From the NCBI GenBank assembly GCA_030425705.1, contig JAUHZU010000010.1:62001-126000 (forward strand): a DNA stretch of 64,000 nucleotides. The letters are read 5' to 3'. This DNA is from Phycisphaerae bacterium (GTDB taxonomy: Bacteria > Planctomycetota > Phycisphaerae > Phycisphaerales > Phycisphaeraceae). The position numbers and the translations under genes were made by a program. The notes under the pieces are model-generated. The model made no database searches and was not told the DNA's origin. It saw nothing but the letters and a program-made list of their open reading frames with translations. This document shows, in pieces, positions 50,779-60,659 of the stretch (position 1 is its first letter; every line of letters starts with the position of its first letter).

Positions 50779-51153
50779 ATGCTGACGCCCTCACCCCCGA
50801 TGACGAACCTGGAACGGCAGCGCGCGTTCTGCGCCCGCAACCCGCACTACTACCGCGACCGCCACCGCCGGAAGAAGGCCGAGCGCGCGGCCGCGGCCAG
50901 GCTCATGGCCGAGCACCCCGATCTCACCCTCGCTCAGGCCCACGCCATCGCCCAAGGCAAAGCCCCCGCCCCCCAGAAGGCCGAGGCCCCCGAAACGCCC
51001 CCGGTCGTGCTGGCCCTCCCGGCCCCGGAAGACATGGTCAACCCCATGGTCACCATGACCCTCCGCGACGCCCTCACCTACCAGCCGGCGAAGATCAGGA
51101 TCGTGAGCGAGCCCAAAACGCTGGACGATGCGGCATCGGCCGACGTAGAATAG
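50779..51153 (+). CDS. Small basic hypothetical protein
   Basis: A 124-residue protein, or 117 residues if ATG 50800 is used, which I find more natural since MTNLERQRAFCARNPHYYRDRHRRKKAERAAAA begins there. The N-terminal half is strongly basic and helical with RQRAFCARNPHYYRDRHRRKK, which suggests nucleic-acid binding; the C-terminal half is Pro/Ala-rich and acidic. No ribosome site. It lies between the phased array and a decayed toxin-antitoxin pair. I do not recognise the family. It is the nearest gene to the array and a candidate binder of it, which is speculation. Confidence 0.6.
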   Translation: MLTPSPPMTNLERQRAFCARNPHYYRDRHRRKKAERAAAARLMAEHPDLTLAQAHAIAQGKAPAPQKAEAPETPPVVLALPAPEDMVNPMVTMTLRDALTYQPAKIRIVSEPKTLDDAASADVE

Positions 51154-51183
51154 ATCGCGATTTATCCACGCGGCGGACCCGAT

Positions 51184-51439
51184 ATGGACCACCTCACCAT
51201 CCCCAATCCCCGACGGCCTCCCCGCCGACCAGAAGCGGGACCTCGCCGGCTACCTCACCGACCAGGTGAAGCAGATCACGGGCGACGGCCCATCGATCGA
51301 CGACGACCCGGCCGTCCGCGCGGAGATCGTGCGACGGATCAAGCAAGGCATGGACGACATCGCGGCCGGGCGGTTCTACTCCGCCGACGAGGCCCGGCGG
51401 CGGATCGCCGACCACCTCGACGAGACCCGGCCCCGATGA
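51184..51439 (+). pseudogene. Frameshifted antitoxin gene of a type II toxin-antitoxin pair
   Basis: ATG 51184 begins MDHLTIPNP and then runs into a wrong frame. The adjacent frame from about 51212 reads DGLPADQKRDLAGYLTDQVKQ...DDIAAGRFYSADEARRRIADHLDE and ends in a TGA at 51437-51439 that overlaps the toxin ATG by four bases. Removing one C from the C4 run at 51208-51211 would join the two into a protein of about 84 residues. The ending, with a helix leading to DEARRRIADHL, is typical of antitoxins that pair with ParE/RelE toxins. Either a real mutation or a sequencing error in a homopolymer. Confidence 0.65.
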
Positions 51440-51744
51440 GCTACCGGGTGGTCTACACCGACTCGTTCCTCGCGGATGTGCGTGACCACCTGGCGCACCT
51501 CCGCCGCGAGCGCGTGGCCGAGCGGGTTATCGACGACTGGTACATCAAGCTGTTCGACCGCCTCGACGACCTCGCGGTCTGGCCACGGTCCTGCGTGGTG
51601 TCGTAGCCGTACACCCGCGACGCCGGCCGGACGACCCACAAGCTCAACGTCGGCGACTACCTGGTGTTTTATCAGGTCGATGATGACCACCGCCGCGTCG
51701 AGCTGGTCGCCTTCTTTCACGGGGCGAAGGATTGGAAGCACTGA
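51436..51744 (+). pseudogene. RelE/ParE toxin gene with an in-frame stop codon
   Basis: The frame starting MSYRVVYTDSFLADVRDHLAHL stops at TAG (51604-51606) after 56 residues. In the same frame, sequence continues PYTRDAGRTTHKLNVGDYLVFYQVDDDHRRVELVAFFHGAKDW to TGA at 51742-51744. This is the full RelE/ParE fold, so an intact gene would make 102 residues. The stop interrupts the core between the second helix and the beta sheet, so the toxin should be inactive. Start overlaps the antitoxin stop (ATGA). Confidence 0.75.
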
Positions 51745-52090
51745 GTGCTGCCCGCATCGCGGAAGATTGAACCACGAAGACGCGGAGGGCACGAAGGAAG
51801 GCGAGAGGGACCCAACCACGAGCTGCGACCGTCAGGGAGCGGACGTACGGGGTGGATGAATACAAGTGGGTCGGTCCGCTCCCTCACGGTCGCGGCTCGT
51901 TGATGGCAACGCCCCCCGGAAGTGCCCCCGCCCCCGGAAGTGCCGAACCCCCGGCCCCGGAAGCGGTCCGCCGGCAGGAAGATTGAACCACGAAGACGCG
52001 AAGGGCACGAAGAAGGCAATCGTCAACGCAGAGGCTTTGGGTGGCTCGGGTACGAGTCCGCGAGCCACCGCCACCAACTTCCAAAATAGG
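51745..52090. other. Repeat-rich intergenic region, 346 bases, no gene
   Basis: Holds one partial copy (51761-51798) and one full copy (51938-52012) of the GAACCACGAAGACGCG dispersed repeat, plus GC-rich filler with repeated CCCCCGGAAGTGCC words. No coding frame is convincing. Confidence 0.6.
51938..52012. repeat. 75-bp direct repeat, left copy
   Basis: Matches 52716-52790 over 75 bases with a single mismatch. It begins AAGTGCCGAACCCCC and ends in GAACCACGAAGACGCG plus AAGGGCACGAAG. The two copies are 778 bases apart in the same orientation and flank the small gene at 52091-52633. Confidence 0.9.
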
Positions 52091-52633
52091 TTAAGGGTTG
52101 GGCGGTGGAATGGGGATTCCATGCGATTCAAAAAATGTTCTGACGGCCTCATCTTCTCGCCATTCACTGCGAACAGCGTAGCGATGGTCATCAGTTAGCT
52201 CGATGACGAAACCATTAAGCAGGGCGAAGCTGTGTGGTAAGGATTCTCGCGCGTGTGTGTCACGGATGTATGTGGCCACATCTTCTAACGCCAACCTGGC
52301 AACGTTTTGATCGACATCAATCCACGCATCCGCTCTCATGTAGAAGCTGAGGCACATTCCATCGGTGTTGTTGGTGGTGGGTAGCGGGAAATCAGCACAC
52401 TGGTGCCACTCATCTACAAGTACCGACGATTGAGAAGCAAGCGACTGCAGGCGTGATCGCTGGGGCTCTGGCATCCGTTCATACACGACCGGTATGCCAA
52501 GATAGCGATAACGGAGGTCGCCGGTATCGAGTCGGATGTCTGCAGATGATGGACCGGAGATGATTGCCCAAGTGACAATCAACCCGATGCCCAAGCCAGT
52601 ACTCAGCAAGATGCGTCGTTTGGATGACCACAT
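52091..52633 (-). CDS. Hypothetical membrane-anchored protein
   Basis: A 180-residue protein with one N-terminal helix (LLSTGLGIGLIVTWAII) and a soluble domain of about 150 residues without known motifs (VVYERMPEPQRSRLQSLASQSSVLVDEWHQC and YMRADAWIDVDQNVARLALEDVATYI). ATG 52633 is chosen because TATAAT ends six bases upstream of it on the minus strand and no ribosome site exists, so a leaderless message is likely; the longer frame reads through repeat sequence. GC content is visibly lower than in core genes, and it is flanked by 75-base direct repeats, suggesting acquisition. Confidence 0.65.
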   Translation of the reverse strand: MWSSKRRILLSTGLGIGLIVTWAIISGPSSADIRLDTGDLRYRYLGIPVVYERMPEPQRSRLQSLASQSSVLVDEWHQCADFPLPTTNNTDGMCLSFYMRADAWIDVDQNVARLALEDVATYIRDTHARESLPHSFALLNGFVIELTDDHRYAVRSEWREDEAVRTFFESHGIPIPPPNP

Positions 52634-52645
52634 TACTTCATTATA
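52634..52645 (-). promoter_or_regulatory. Candidate leaderless promoter, TATAAT box
   Basis: A perfect TATAAT on the minus strand (52640-52645) is six bases from ATG 52633. The -35 region is weak. Confidence 0.5.
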
Positions 52646-52715
52646 GACGGGTGAGGGAATTTCATAGCCTACCGTCCCGGGGCATAGCCGAGCCTCTGCC
52701 CCTGCCACCCGCCGA

Positions 52716-52790
52716 AAGTGCCGAACCCCCGGCCCCGGAAGCGGTCCACCGGCAGGAAGATTGAACCACGAAGACGCGAAGGGCACGAAG
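52716..52790. repeat. 75-bp direct repeat, right copy
   Basis: Second copy of the repeat at 51938-52012, one mismatch. Located just downstream of the TPR lipoprotein gene. Confidence 0.9.
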
Positions 52791-52871
52791 GAGAGCGGGG
52801 GGTGTGAGGAAGTTTGTGATGCCTTCGGTGGGACGCCAATCCCATCCGCCACCTGTCGCCACCCACAGACG

Positions 52872-53546
52872 TTAGTCCTCGAACAGTGGCTGTTCGCCAG
52901 CGATGATGGCATAAAGCGAGTCAATCCGATGGTAGCCCATTGCCTCGGCTGTTGCGGCGGTCGAGTCGCGTTTGTCAAGGTCGCCCGCATAGTGATAAGC
53001 CAGAGCGAGATTCGCATACATCAAGGGGTCATTGGGTTCGTATTGGATCGCCAGTTCGCCGTTACGGACTGCTTCATCAAAATTCCCTCTTCTCAAGTCG
53101 ATTGTGACTAAGCTTCCATAAACATGGCCATCTGTGGAGTCGTAGTGCAAAGCTTTTTGATAGTAGTCATAGGCTTGGTCGTACTGCCCTTCCATCCGAG
53201 CTAGAATCCCAAGGCCAAGGTATGGGTCTCCCCAATCGGGGTAAAGTTCCAAGCTTTTTTTAAACGCACTTCTCGCGGGGGCGATCTGATCTTGCCTCAG
53301 CAATGCAAAGCCGAGTGAAGACCATCCACCAGCTTCATTTGGGTAATCCGCAAGGATTTTTCGGTATAAGTCAGATGCCTCCTCATAACGTGCTGCTTGG
53401 AACAATGCATCTGCCTCGCTGAAGTCAGCCTCGCCTGCGTTGACTGTTTGGCTTTGCTGATTCGCCGGGTTCTTGTCGCAACCCTGTATGAGAGGAAGCA
53501 TTAAGGCGAAAGCAGCCGCGTGTAAGATTGTACTGTAGTGAAGCAT
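52872..53546 (-). CDS. TPR-repeat lipoprotein
   Basis: A 224-residue lipoprotein with LIQGC (Cys23). Residues about 40-190 form four to five tetratricopeptide repeats: ADALFQAARYEEASDLYRKILADYPNEAG, WSSLGFALLRQDQIAPARSAFKKSLELYP, YLGLGILARMEGQYDQAYDYYQKALHYD, YGSLVTIDLRRGNFDEAVRNGELAIQYEP. A protein-protein interaction scaffold at the membrane surface. GC content is clearly lower than for core genes and codons ending in A/T are frequent, in line with an acquired region. Partner unknown. Confidence 0.82.
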   Translation of the reverse strand: MLHYSTILHAAAFALMLPLIQGCDKNPANQQSQTVNAGEADFSEADALFQAARYEEASDLYRKILADYPNEAGGWSSLGFALLRQDQIAPARSAFKKSLELYPDWGDPYLGLGILARMEGQYDQAYDYYQKALHYDSTDGHVYGSLVTIDLRRGNFDEAVRNGELAIQYEPNDPLMYANLALAYHYAGDLDKRDSTAATAEAMGYHRIDSLYAIIAGEQPLFED

Positions 53547-53616
53547 GCTAATATTCAGTCTTTCATGGGTGCATTTTCTTGTCGCAAGGAAAACGGCTAC
53601 AGGCCTATGCTCTTTC

Positions 53617-55620
<2,004 letters not shown>

Positions 55621-55765
55621 GGTCTTACTCCTATATAGATTCCACCCGAGGGCAGCAGGGAGTATACACGCGCGGTTGCGCCGCCCCGGCGGTGTGCCGC
55701 GGGTGCGGGCCCACGCCGCGGGGATGCAGTAGAATCCCCAGCTACCGACGAGGAGTCCCCGTTTC

Positions 55766-56491
55766 ATGCCCGATGCCCCGACCTACAAGCGTGTGCTCCT
55801 GAAGATCTCCGGCGAGGCGTTGTGCGCGCCCGGGGGCTCGGGGATCGACCCGGCCGAGCTGGAGCTGATCGCGCGGGAGGTCTACAACGCGGCGCAGCAG
55901 GGCGCGGAGGTGGCCGTGGTCGTGGGCGGGGGGAACATCATCCGGGGCGGGACGCTGGCGAAGACGGGGAAGTTCGAGCAGGCCTCGGCCGACTACATGG
56001 GGATGCTGGGGACGGTGATCAACGGGCTGGCGTTGAAGGAGGCGCTGGAGCACCTGGGCCAGCCGGCGCGGGTGATGAGCGCGTTGTCGGTGACGAGCGT
56101 GGCCGAGCGTTACATCCGGGGTCGGGCGTTGCGGCACCTGGAGAAGGGGCGGGTGATCATCTTCGTGGGCGGGACCGGCAACCCGTTCTTCACGACGGAC
56201 AGCGCCGCGGCGCTGCGTGCCGCGGAGATCGGCGCGGATGTGGTGCTGAAGGCGACGAAGGTCGATGGCATCTACGACAAGGACCCGAAGAAGCACGATG
56301 ACGCGGTGCGCTACGAGACGCTGACGTTCCAGGAGGCGATCGAGAAGCAGCTTGGCGTGATGGACACCACGGCGTTCGCGATGTGCCAGGAGCGTGACAT
56401 CCCGATCGTGGTGTTCGACATGAAGCAGCCGGGCAACATCGCGGAGGTGGTGGCGGGGACCCCGCACGGGACACGGGTGTCGGCGGGGTGA
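55766..56491 (+). CDS. pyrH: UMP kinase
   Basis: Phosphorylates UMP to UDP, essential in pyrimidine nucleotide synthesis. The 241-residue protein shows YKRVLLKISGEAL, VVVGGGNIIRG, ADYMGMLGTVINGLAL, FVGGTGNPFFTTDSAAALRA, VDGIYDKDPKK and FDMKQPGNI. GAGGAG lies upstream at 55750-55755. In many bacteria pyrH is followed directly by frr; here a small membrane gene on the other strand and a REP-like palindrome separate them. Confidence 0.96.
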   Translation: MPDAPTYKRVLLKISGEALCAPGGSGIDPAELELIAREVYNAAQQGAEVAVVVGGGNIIRGGTLAKTGKFEQASADYMGMLGTVINGLALKEALEHLGQPARVMSALSVTSVAERYIRGRALRHLEKGRVIIFVGGTGNPFFTTDSAAALRAAEIGADVVLKATKVDGIYDKDPKKHDDAVRYETLTFQEAIEKQLGVMDTTAFAMCQERDIPIVVFDMKQPGNIAEVVAGTPHGTRVSAG

Positions 56492-56556
56492 GGGCAGGCA
56501 GGTTAATCTGAAAGTCAAGACGCCGGATCCGTTAGTCAAGACGATTTGGTCTTGTT

Positions 56557-56829
56557 CTATGCCGAAGGTTGTTCGGGCCGTCGGTCTTTACTTGTGTGTC
56601 GTGACCCATCCAGAAGAATGGCGAACAGGCAGAGTGCGTAACAACATCCTGCTGTGATGGCTGGGCCAACGAAGATGTCAAAAACATCAAATCTGCCGAC
56701 GCCTAAGTTCAGATACGCGATCAGTTTTACAATCAAGATGCACTGGACGACATAGAGGTATGTCGCGCACATCAAGATCGTGATAAACCGGACCTTCTGC
56801 CGAGGTGTCATGGTGCGTGATCTAAACAT
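56557..56829 (-). CDS. Small hypothetical membrane protein
   Basis: A 90-residue protein with two hydrophobic helices (about residues 14-40 and 50-72) separated by NLGVGRFDVFD, and a charged C-terminus. AT-rich compared with pyrH and frr, between which it is inserted in the opposite direction. It may be an acquired or orphan gene; no family recognised. Start at ATG 56829 or the ATG at 56811. Confidence 0.5.
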   Translation of the reverse strand: MFRSRTMTPRQKVRFITILMCATYLYVVQCILIVKLIAYLNLGVGRFDVFDIFVGPAITAGCCYALCLFAILLDGSRHTSKDRRPEQPSA

Positions 56830-57175
56830 CGTGTGTACCTAGATTGCTCTGACAGCTATGCCAATCTAGCAGGATTTCGATTTGTGGCCAAGGGGTTCTT
56901 GCCGTGGGACTATGGTTTCTGAAAAACTGATCGATTCGATCGGCATGTTGTCAGTACTGAATGCATAGGCGCAGGTCATGCCACGCTGTTCTCAGATTCC
57001 TGCCGGGTGCCACATAGCGAAGCTATGTGGCACCCACGGATTCGACTGTCTTCCTTGGCGCCTTGACTTCTCTGCATCTTGGCGTTGAATCCGATCCACG
57101 AACGACTCCCCGCTCGCCACAACCCCATTCCCGCTCTATCATACGCCTTCCCCCCGACCGAAAGCGAGACCTGTT
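56830..57175. other. Intergenic region, 346 bases, with a REP-like palindrome
   Basis: Contains the 14-base palindrome described separately and a TATCAT word near 57137 that may be the frr -10 box, but no gene. The first 170 bases are unusually AT-rich for this genome. Confidence 0.5.
57005..57035. repeat. REP-like perfect hairpin
   Basis: GGGTGCCACATAGC (57005-57018) and its exact complement (57022-57035) with a three-base GAA loop. Palindromes of this kind are scattered in intergenic DNA of planctomycetes. No T-run follows, so it is not an intrinsic terminator. Confidence 0.8.
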
Positions 57176-57742
57176 ATGGACCTGAACAGCATCGAGAAAG
57201 ACGCCCGCGGCACGATGGCCAAGAGCGTGGACTACCTTAAGAGCGAACTCAAGGGCGTGCGGACCGGGCGGGCGACGCCGTCGCTGATCGAGTTCGTGAA
57301 GGTCGAGGCGTACGGCAGCGAGAGCGAGCTGCGGTCGTTGGCGATGGTGCAGGCCCCCGAGCCGACGCAGCTTTTGGTCAAGCCGTTCGACCCCGGGACG
57401 GTGCAGGACATCATCAAGGGCATCGAGAAGGCCGGGCTCGGGCTGAACCCGCAGGCGGACGGCAAGACGGTGCGGATCAGCATCCCCCCCTTGTCGGGCG
57501 ACCGGCGGAAGGAGCTGATCGGCTCGGTGAAGCAGATGGGCGAGCAGGCGAAGGTGGCGGTGCGCAACGCCCGCCGCGACGCGAACAAGCACATCGACCA
57601 GCTCGGCAAGGACAAGAACAACGCGCTGTCCGAAGACGACATCAAGCAGGCCAAGGACGGGGTGCAGGATCTGCTCAAGAAACACGAGTCCCAGATCGAC
57701 GAGCTCGTCGCGGACAAGAGCAAGCAGATCGAAGAGGTCTGA
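57176..57742 (+). CDS. frr: Ribosome recycling factor
   Basis: Splits post-termination ribosomes with EF-G. The 188-residue protein matches the family along its length: MAKSVDYLKSELKGVRTGRATPSLI, VKPFDPGTVQDIIKGIEKAGLGLNPQADG, RISIPPLSGDRRKEL and VAVRNARRDANKHI...LSEDDIKQAKDGVQDL. Ends at a terminator 50 bases downstream. Confidence 0.96.
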   Translation: MDLNSIEKDARGTMAKSVDYLKSELKGVRTGRATPSLIEFVKVEAYGSESELRSLAMVQAPEPTQLLVKPFDPGTVQDIIKGIEKAGLGLNPQADGKTVRISIPPLSGDRRKELIGSVKQMGEQAKVAVRNARRDANKHIDQLGKDKNNALSEDDIKQAKDGVQDLLKKHESQIDELVADKSKQIEEV

Positions 57743-57790
57743 TGTCGGCCACCGGCCGGCCCGTATCGCAAAGCAACACCGCTCCCTTCG

Positions 57791-57816
57791 CCCCGCGCTC
57801 CGCCGCGGGGTTTTTT
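57791..57816 (+). terminator. Intrinsic terminator after frr
   Basis: CCCCGCG (57791-57797) pairs with CGCGGGG (57804-57810), six-base loop, six T residues. Confidence 0.88.
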
Positions 57817-58160
57817 CGGGATGCGTCACAACCCGGGCCGGAGCCCCGCGCCGGCCCGGGCGGCAGGCGGGATCGCGGGGCCAGTTGAACACGTGCGAGG
57901 CCCGGCCCGGCGCTGCGTTCTGGCCCGGCTTGGGCGGGGAGACGCTCGGGCAAGCGCTTGTGTAGGCGGGGGTTAGGTCGGCGCGGCGCGGGCGGCCTTG
58001 CGCCGGTGCCCGTGTTATTCCGTGTTTTTTCGATGAATCCTTGGTGGCGGTGGGGGCCGGGGTTAGGATGGTTGTAGCCGAGCGGGGTTCACCGGCCCGG
58101 CGTTCTGTGGTTCGCGTTGACTCGTGTGTGCCAGGCATCGAGCAAGAAAGTGGGGCCGAG
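57817..58160. other. Intergenic region, 344 bases, no confident gene
   Basis: Contains a second GC-rich hairpin (CCCGGGCCGG 57832-57841 with CCGGCCCGGG 57851-57860) and the promoter region of the PEP-CTERM gene, where no clear boxes stand out. The next gene's frame is open from 58041 but its signal peptide begins at 58161. Confidence 0.5.
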
Positions 58161-58988
58161 ATGCAGATCGGTTTAGGAGGGATCGGGCGTTCATGTGGCT
58201 TGATCGCGGCGGCGGTGGCAGCGCCCATGGCGTGGGCCGGTGCGCCGACGGTGACGAGCACGTTTGATACCGACCTGGAGGGCTGGGAGGCGGTCGGTTT
58301 CAACATCGATGACAGTCTCGGCGCGATCCTGTCGGGCACGGTGCTGTCGCAACAGGTCAACGTCGGGGACATGGTCCACGACGCAGGCGGCGGCGCGTTC
58401 GATGGGAATCCGGGCGGTTTCGCTCGGTTTACCGACGTCGTCACTGACCCCGCATCGTTCGCCTCCGCGCCGGGCGACTTCCTCGGCGACCTGTCCGGCT
58501 ATACGGGCGGGACCTTCTCGTTCGACCACCGGCTGTTCACAGAAGGCACCAACGACGACGGCATCGGGCCGTATGCCATTATCTTCATCTCCGGCGACCC
58601 CAACGACCTCGCCGCCTACGGCGCGGTCTTACCCGGCCCGGCCGCGGCCGACACCGGCTGGGTCACCGTCAGCGTGAACCTCACCGACGGTGGGCCCGGC
58701 GGGCTGATCCCCGTCAGCCAGATCGACCTGGGCGCGTTCGACCCCGACTATGCCGGCGACACCGCCGAGTCGCTCTCCGGCGGGCTCCTGTCGACCTCCG
58801 CCTCCTTCAACGACGTAATGAGCAACGTGACGCAGGTGCTCGTCTCGTTCGAGTTGGTCGACAACAACGGCACGCAGGTCTCCGAGGCCGGCGGGATCGA
58901 CAACGTCACGCTCCAGGTGCCCGAGCCGACGTCGGTCGTGCTGCTCGGGCTGGCCGGGGCCTTGCTGATCCGCCGGCGTCGCGGCTGA
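58161..58988 (+). CDS. PEP-CTERM exported protein
   Basis: A 275-residue protein. From ATG 58161 it has a signal peptide (GLIAAAVAAPMAWAGAP, cleavage after WAG or thereabouts), a beta-sandwich domain (STFDTDLEGWEAVGF, GGTFSFDHRLFTEGTNDD, FISGDPNDLAAY, GWVTVSVNLTD) that resembles carbohydrate-binding modules of planctomycete exported proteins, and the sorting tail VPEPTSVVLLGLAGALLIRRRRG. The exosortase itself is not in this window. In-frame ATG codons at 58041 and 58068 are less likely starts because they would bury the signal. Confidence 0.82.
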   Translation: MQIGLGGIGRSCGLIAAAVAAPMAWAGAPTVTSTFDTDLEGWEAVGFNIDDSLGAILSGTVLSQQVNVGDMVHDAGGGAFDGNPGGFARFTDVVTDPASFASAPGDFLGDLSGYTGGTFSFDHRLFTEGTNDDGIGPYAIIFISGDPNDLAAYGAVLPGPAAADTGWVTVSVNLTDGGPGGLIPVSQIDLGAFDPDYAGDTAESLSGGLLSTSASFNDVMSNVTQVLVSFELVDNNGTQVSEAGGIDNVTLQVPEPTSVVLLGLAGALLIRRRRG

Positions 58989-59117
58989 GCTGGGTGGCCC
59001 GCCGCGGATTTGGGGGCAGGCAGGGGGGCTTGAGAAACGAGGACCCACGGACGCGTGCCGTGGGTTTTCTTCTGCGCCGTTCTCCCGCGGGGCGCACCCC
59101 GCGGGATCGGCGCGGGG

Positions 59118-59132
59118 TATGATGCTTCTACC
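59118..59132 (+). promoter_or_regulatory. Candidate leaderless promoter of mqnC
   Basis: TATGAT at 59118-59123 is nine bases before the ATG; there is no ribosome site. Confidence 0.45.
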
Positions 59133-60617
59133 ATGCCCAACACCCAAGACGCTGTGCTCGAACGCGAACTCCGGCTGGACGAGGTCATCGCCGGCGACCA
59201 CCGCCTGACGCCCGCCGAGGCGCTGCGGCTGCACCGCGAGGCCTCGCTGCACGCGCTCGGCCGGTGGTCCAGCGCGATGTGCAGCCGGATCCACGACGGC
59301 CCCGACGCCCAGCACCCCGGCACGCGCACCTACGTCATCGACCGCAACATCAACTACACCAACGTCTGCTCCGCGTCGTGCACCTTCTGCGCCTTCTTCC
59401 GCAAGGAGGGGGATGCCGACGCCTACGTGCTGACCAAGGAGCAGCTGCACCAGAAGGTCCGCGAGCTGGTCGCCATCGGCGGGACACAGGTCCTGCTGCA
59501 GGGCGGTATGCACCCGCACCTGGGCGTGGACTTCTACGTCGACCTGTTGCGGGGCCTGAAGCATGAGTTCCCGGGCGTGCATATCCACGGGTTCAGCCCG
59601 CCGGAGTTCGTCGAGTTTGTCGCGGTGTACGAGCTGGCCGGTTTCCCGACGACCGACCCGCGCAAGAGCGACGACATGGGGCGGGAGGTCTGGCTGGCGA
59701 AGCTCGAGGCGATCATGCGGCTGCTGATGGACGCCGGGCTGGACTCGCTGCCGGGCGGCGGGGGCGAGGTGTTCGCGCCGCACGTGCGTCGGCGGATCGG
59801 GCTGGGCAAGGCGACGGCCGACCAGTGGCTGGATGTAATGGCGACGGCGCACAAGCTGGGGATGAAGACGTCGGGCACGATGATGTTCGGCCACATCGAG
59901 GGCGTTGCCGACCGGATCGACCATATGCGCCGGCTGCGCGACCGGCAGGACGAGGCGATCGCGCAGGGCTGGCCCGGGCGGTACGTGTCGTTCATCAGCT
60001 GGCCCTTCCAGCGCGAGAACACGCCGCTGGGCAACCTGCCCGTCTTCGACTACACCGACGCCGAACCGTTCCCCGGCGACGTGCTCGCGGACCGTGTCTT
60101 CGCGGGCGAGGTCGACGGCCACGACAAAAAGGCCTGCGGCGAGGCCGTCCCCCGCGCGGGCAAGGTGGTGCGCATGGCCGGGGCGACCGACTACCTGCGC
60201 ACGCAGGCGGTCAGCCGGCTGTTCCTGGACAACTTCCACTCGATCGGGTCGAGCTGGGTCACGATGGGCCCGCACATCGGCGAGGTCGCGCTGTTCTTCG
60301 GGGCCAACGACATGGGCTCGGTCATGATGGAGGAGAACGTCGTCAGCGCCGCGGGCACGACCTACTGCCTGAACGAGGCGGTGCTCTGTCGGCTGATCCG
60401 CGACGCGGGGTTCACGCCCGCGCAGCGCGACAACAGCTACCGCCTGCTTAAGGTCCACGGCGACGAGCCCGCGTCCCCTGACCTGGCCGTGACCGACTGG
60501 TCCACGCAGCGGGCGCAGAAGCTGCACATCGAGAGCGACACGGCCGGTTGCGGGAACAACGCGGCCGACGACGTGACGCTCACCATCACCGCGGGCGAGA
60601 AGCTGCCGAACAACTGA
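59133..60617 (+). CDS. mqnC: Cyclic dehypoxanthinyl futalosine synthase (radical SAM)
   Basis: Radical SAM cyclase of the futalosine pathway to menaquinone. The 494-residue protein has the cluster motif NVCSASCTFCAFFR (CX3CX2C) preceded by YVIDRNINYTN, then GGTQVLLQGGMHPHLGVDFY, HIHGFSPPEFVEF, GLDSLPGGGGEVF, KTSGTMMFGHIEG and FISWPFQRENTPLG, which fits MqnC better than MqnE. It is longer than the usual 360-400 residues: an insertion after the ENTPLG motif and a C-terminal tail of about 45 residues (WSTQRAQKLHIESD onwards) account for it. No other mqn gene is near. Confidence 0.85.
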   Translation: MPNTQDAVLERELRLDEVIAGDHRLTPAEALRLHREASLHALGRWSSAMCSRIHDGPDAQHPGTRTYVIDRNINYTNVCSASCTFCAFFRKEGDADAYVLTKEQLHQKVRELVAIGGTQVLLQGGMHPHLGVDFYVDLLRGLKHEFPGVHIHGFSPPEFVEFVAVYELAGFPTTDPRKSDDMGREVWLAKLEAIMRLLMDAGLDSLPGGGGEVFAPHVRRRIGLGKATADQWLDVMATAHKLGMKTSGTMMFGHIEGVADRIDHMRRLRDRQDEAIAQGWPGRYVSFISWPFQRENTPLGNLPVFDYTDAEPFPGDVLADRVFAGEVDGHDKKACGEAVPRAGKVVRMAGATDYLRTQAVSRLFLDNFHSIGSSWVTMGPHIGEVALFFGANDMGSVMMEENVVSAAGTTYCLNEAVLCRLIRDAGFTPAQRDNSYRLLKVHGDEPASPDLAVTDWSTQRAQKLHIESDTAGCGNNAADDVTLTITAGEKLPNN

Positions 60618-60659
60618 CTTATTCTTCAGCGGCCACCGTACCGCCCCGGAGGAGGCACC

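Noticed and set aside
51604-51606. Recoding of TAG (readthrough or pyrrolysine) in the toxin gene
   Set aside because: No sign of pyrrolysine machinery or a stimulator, and the antitoxin is also broken, so decay is simpler.
57005-57035. Terminator of the minus-strand small gene or of pyrH
   Set aside because: The hairpin is perfect but no T-run follows on either strand, and it lies far from both gene ends.
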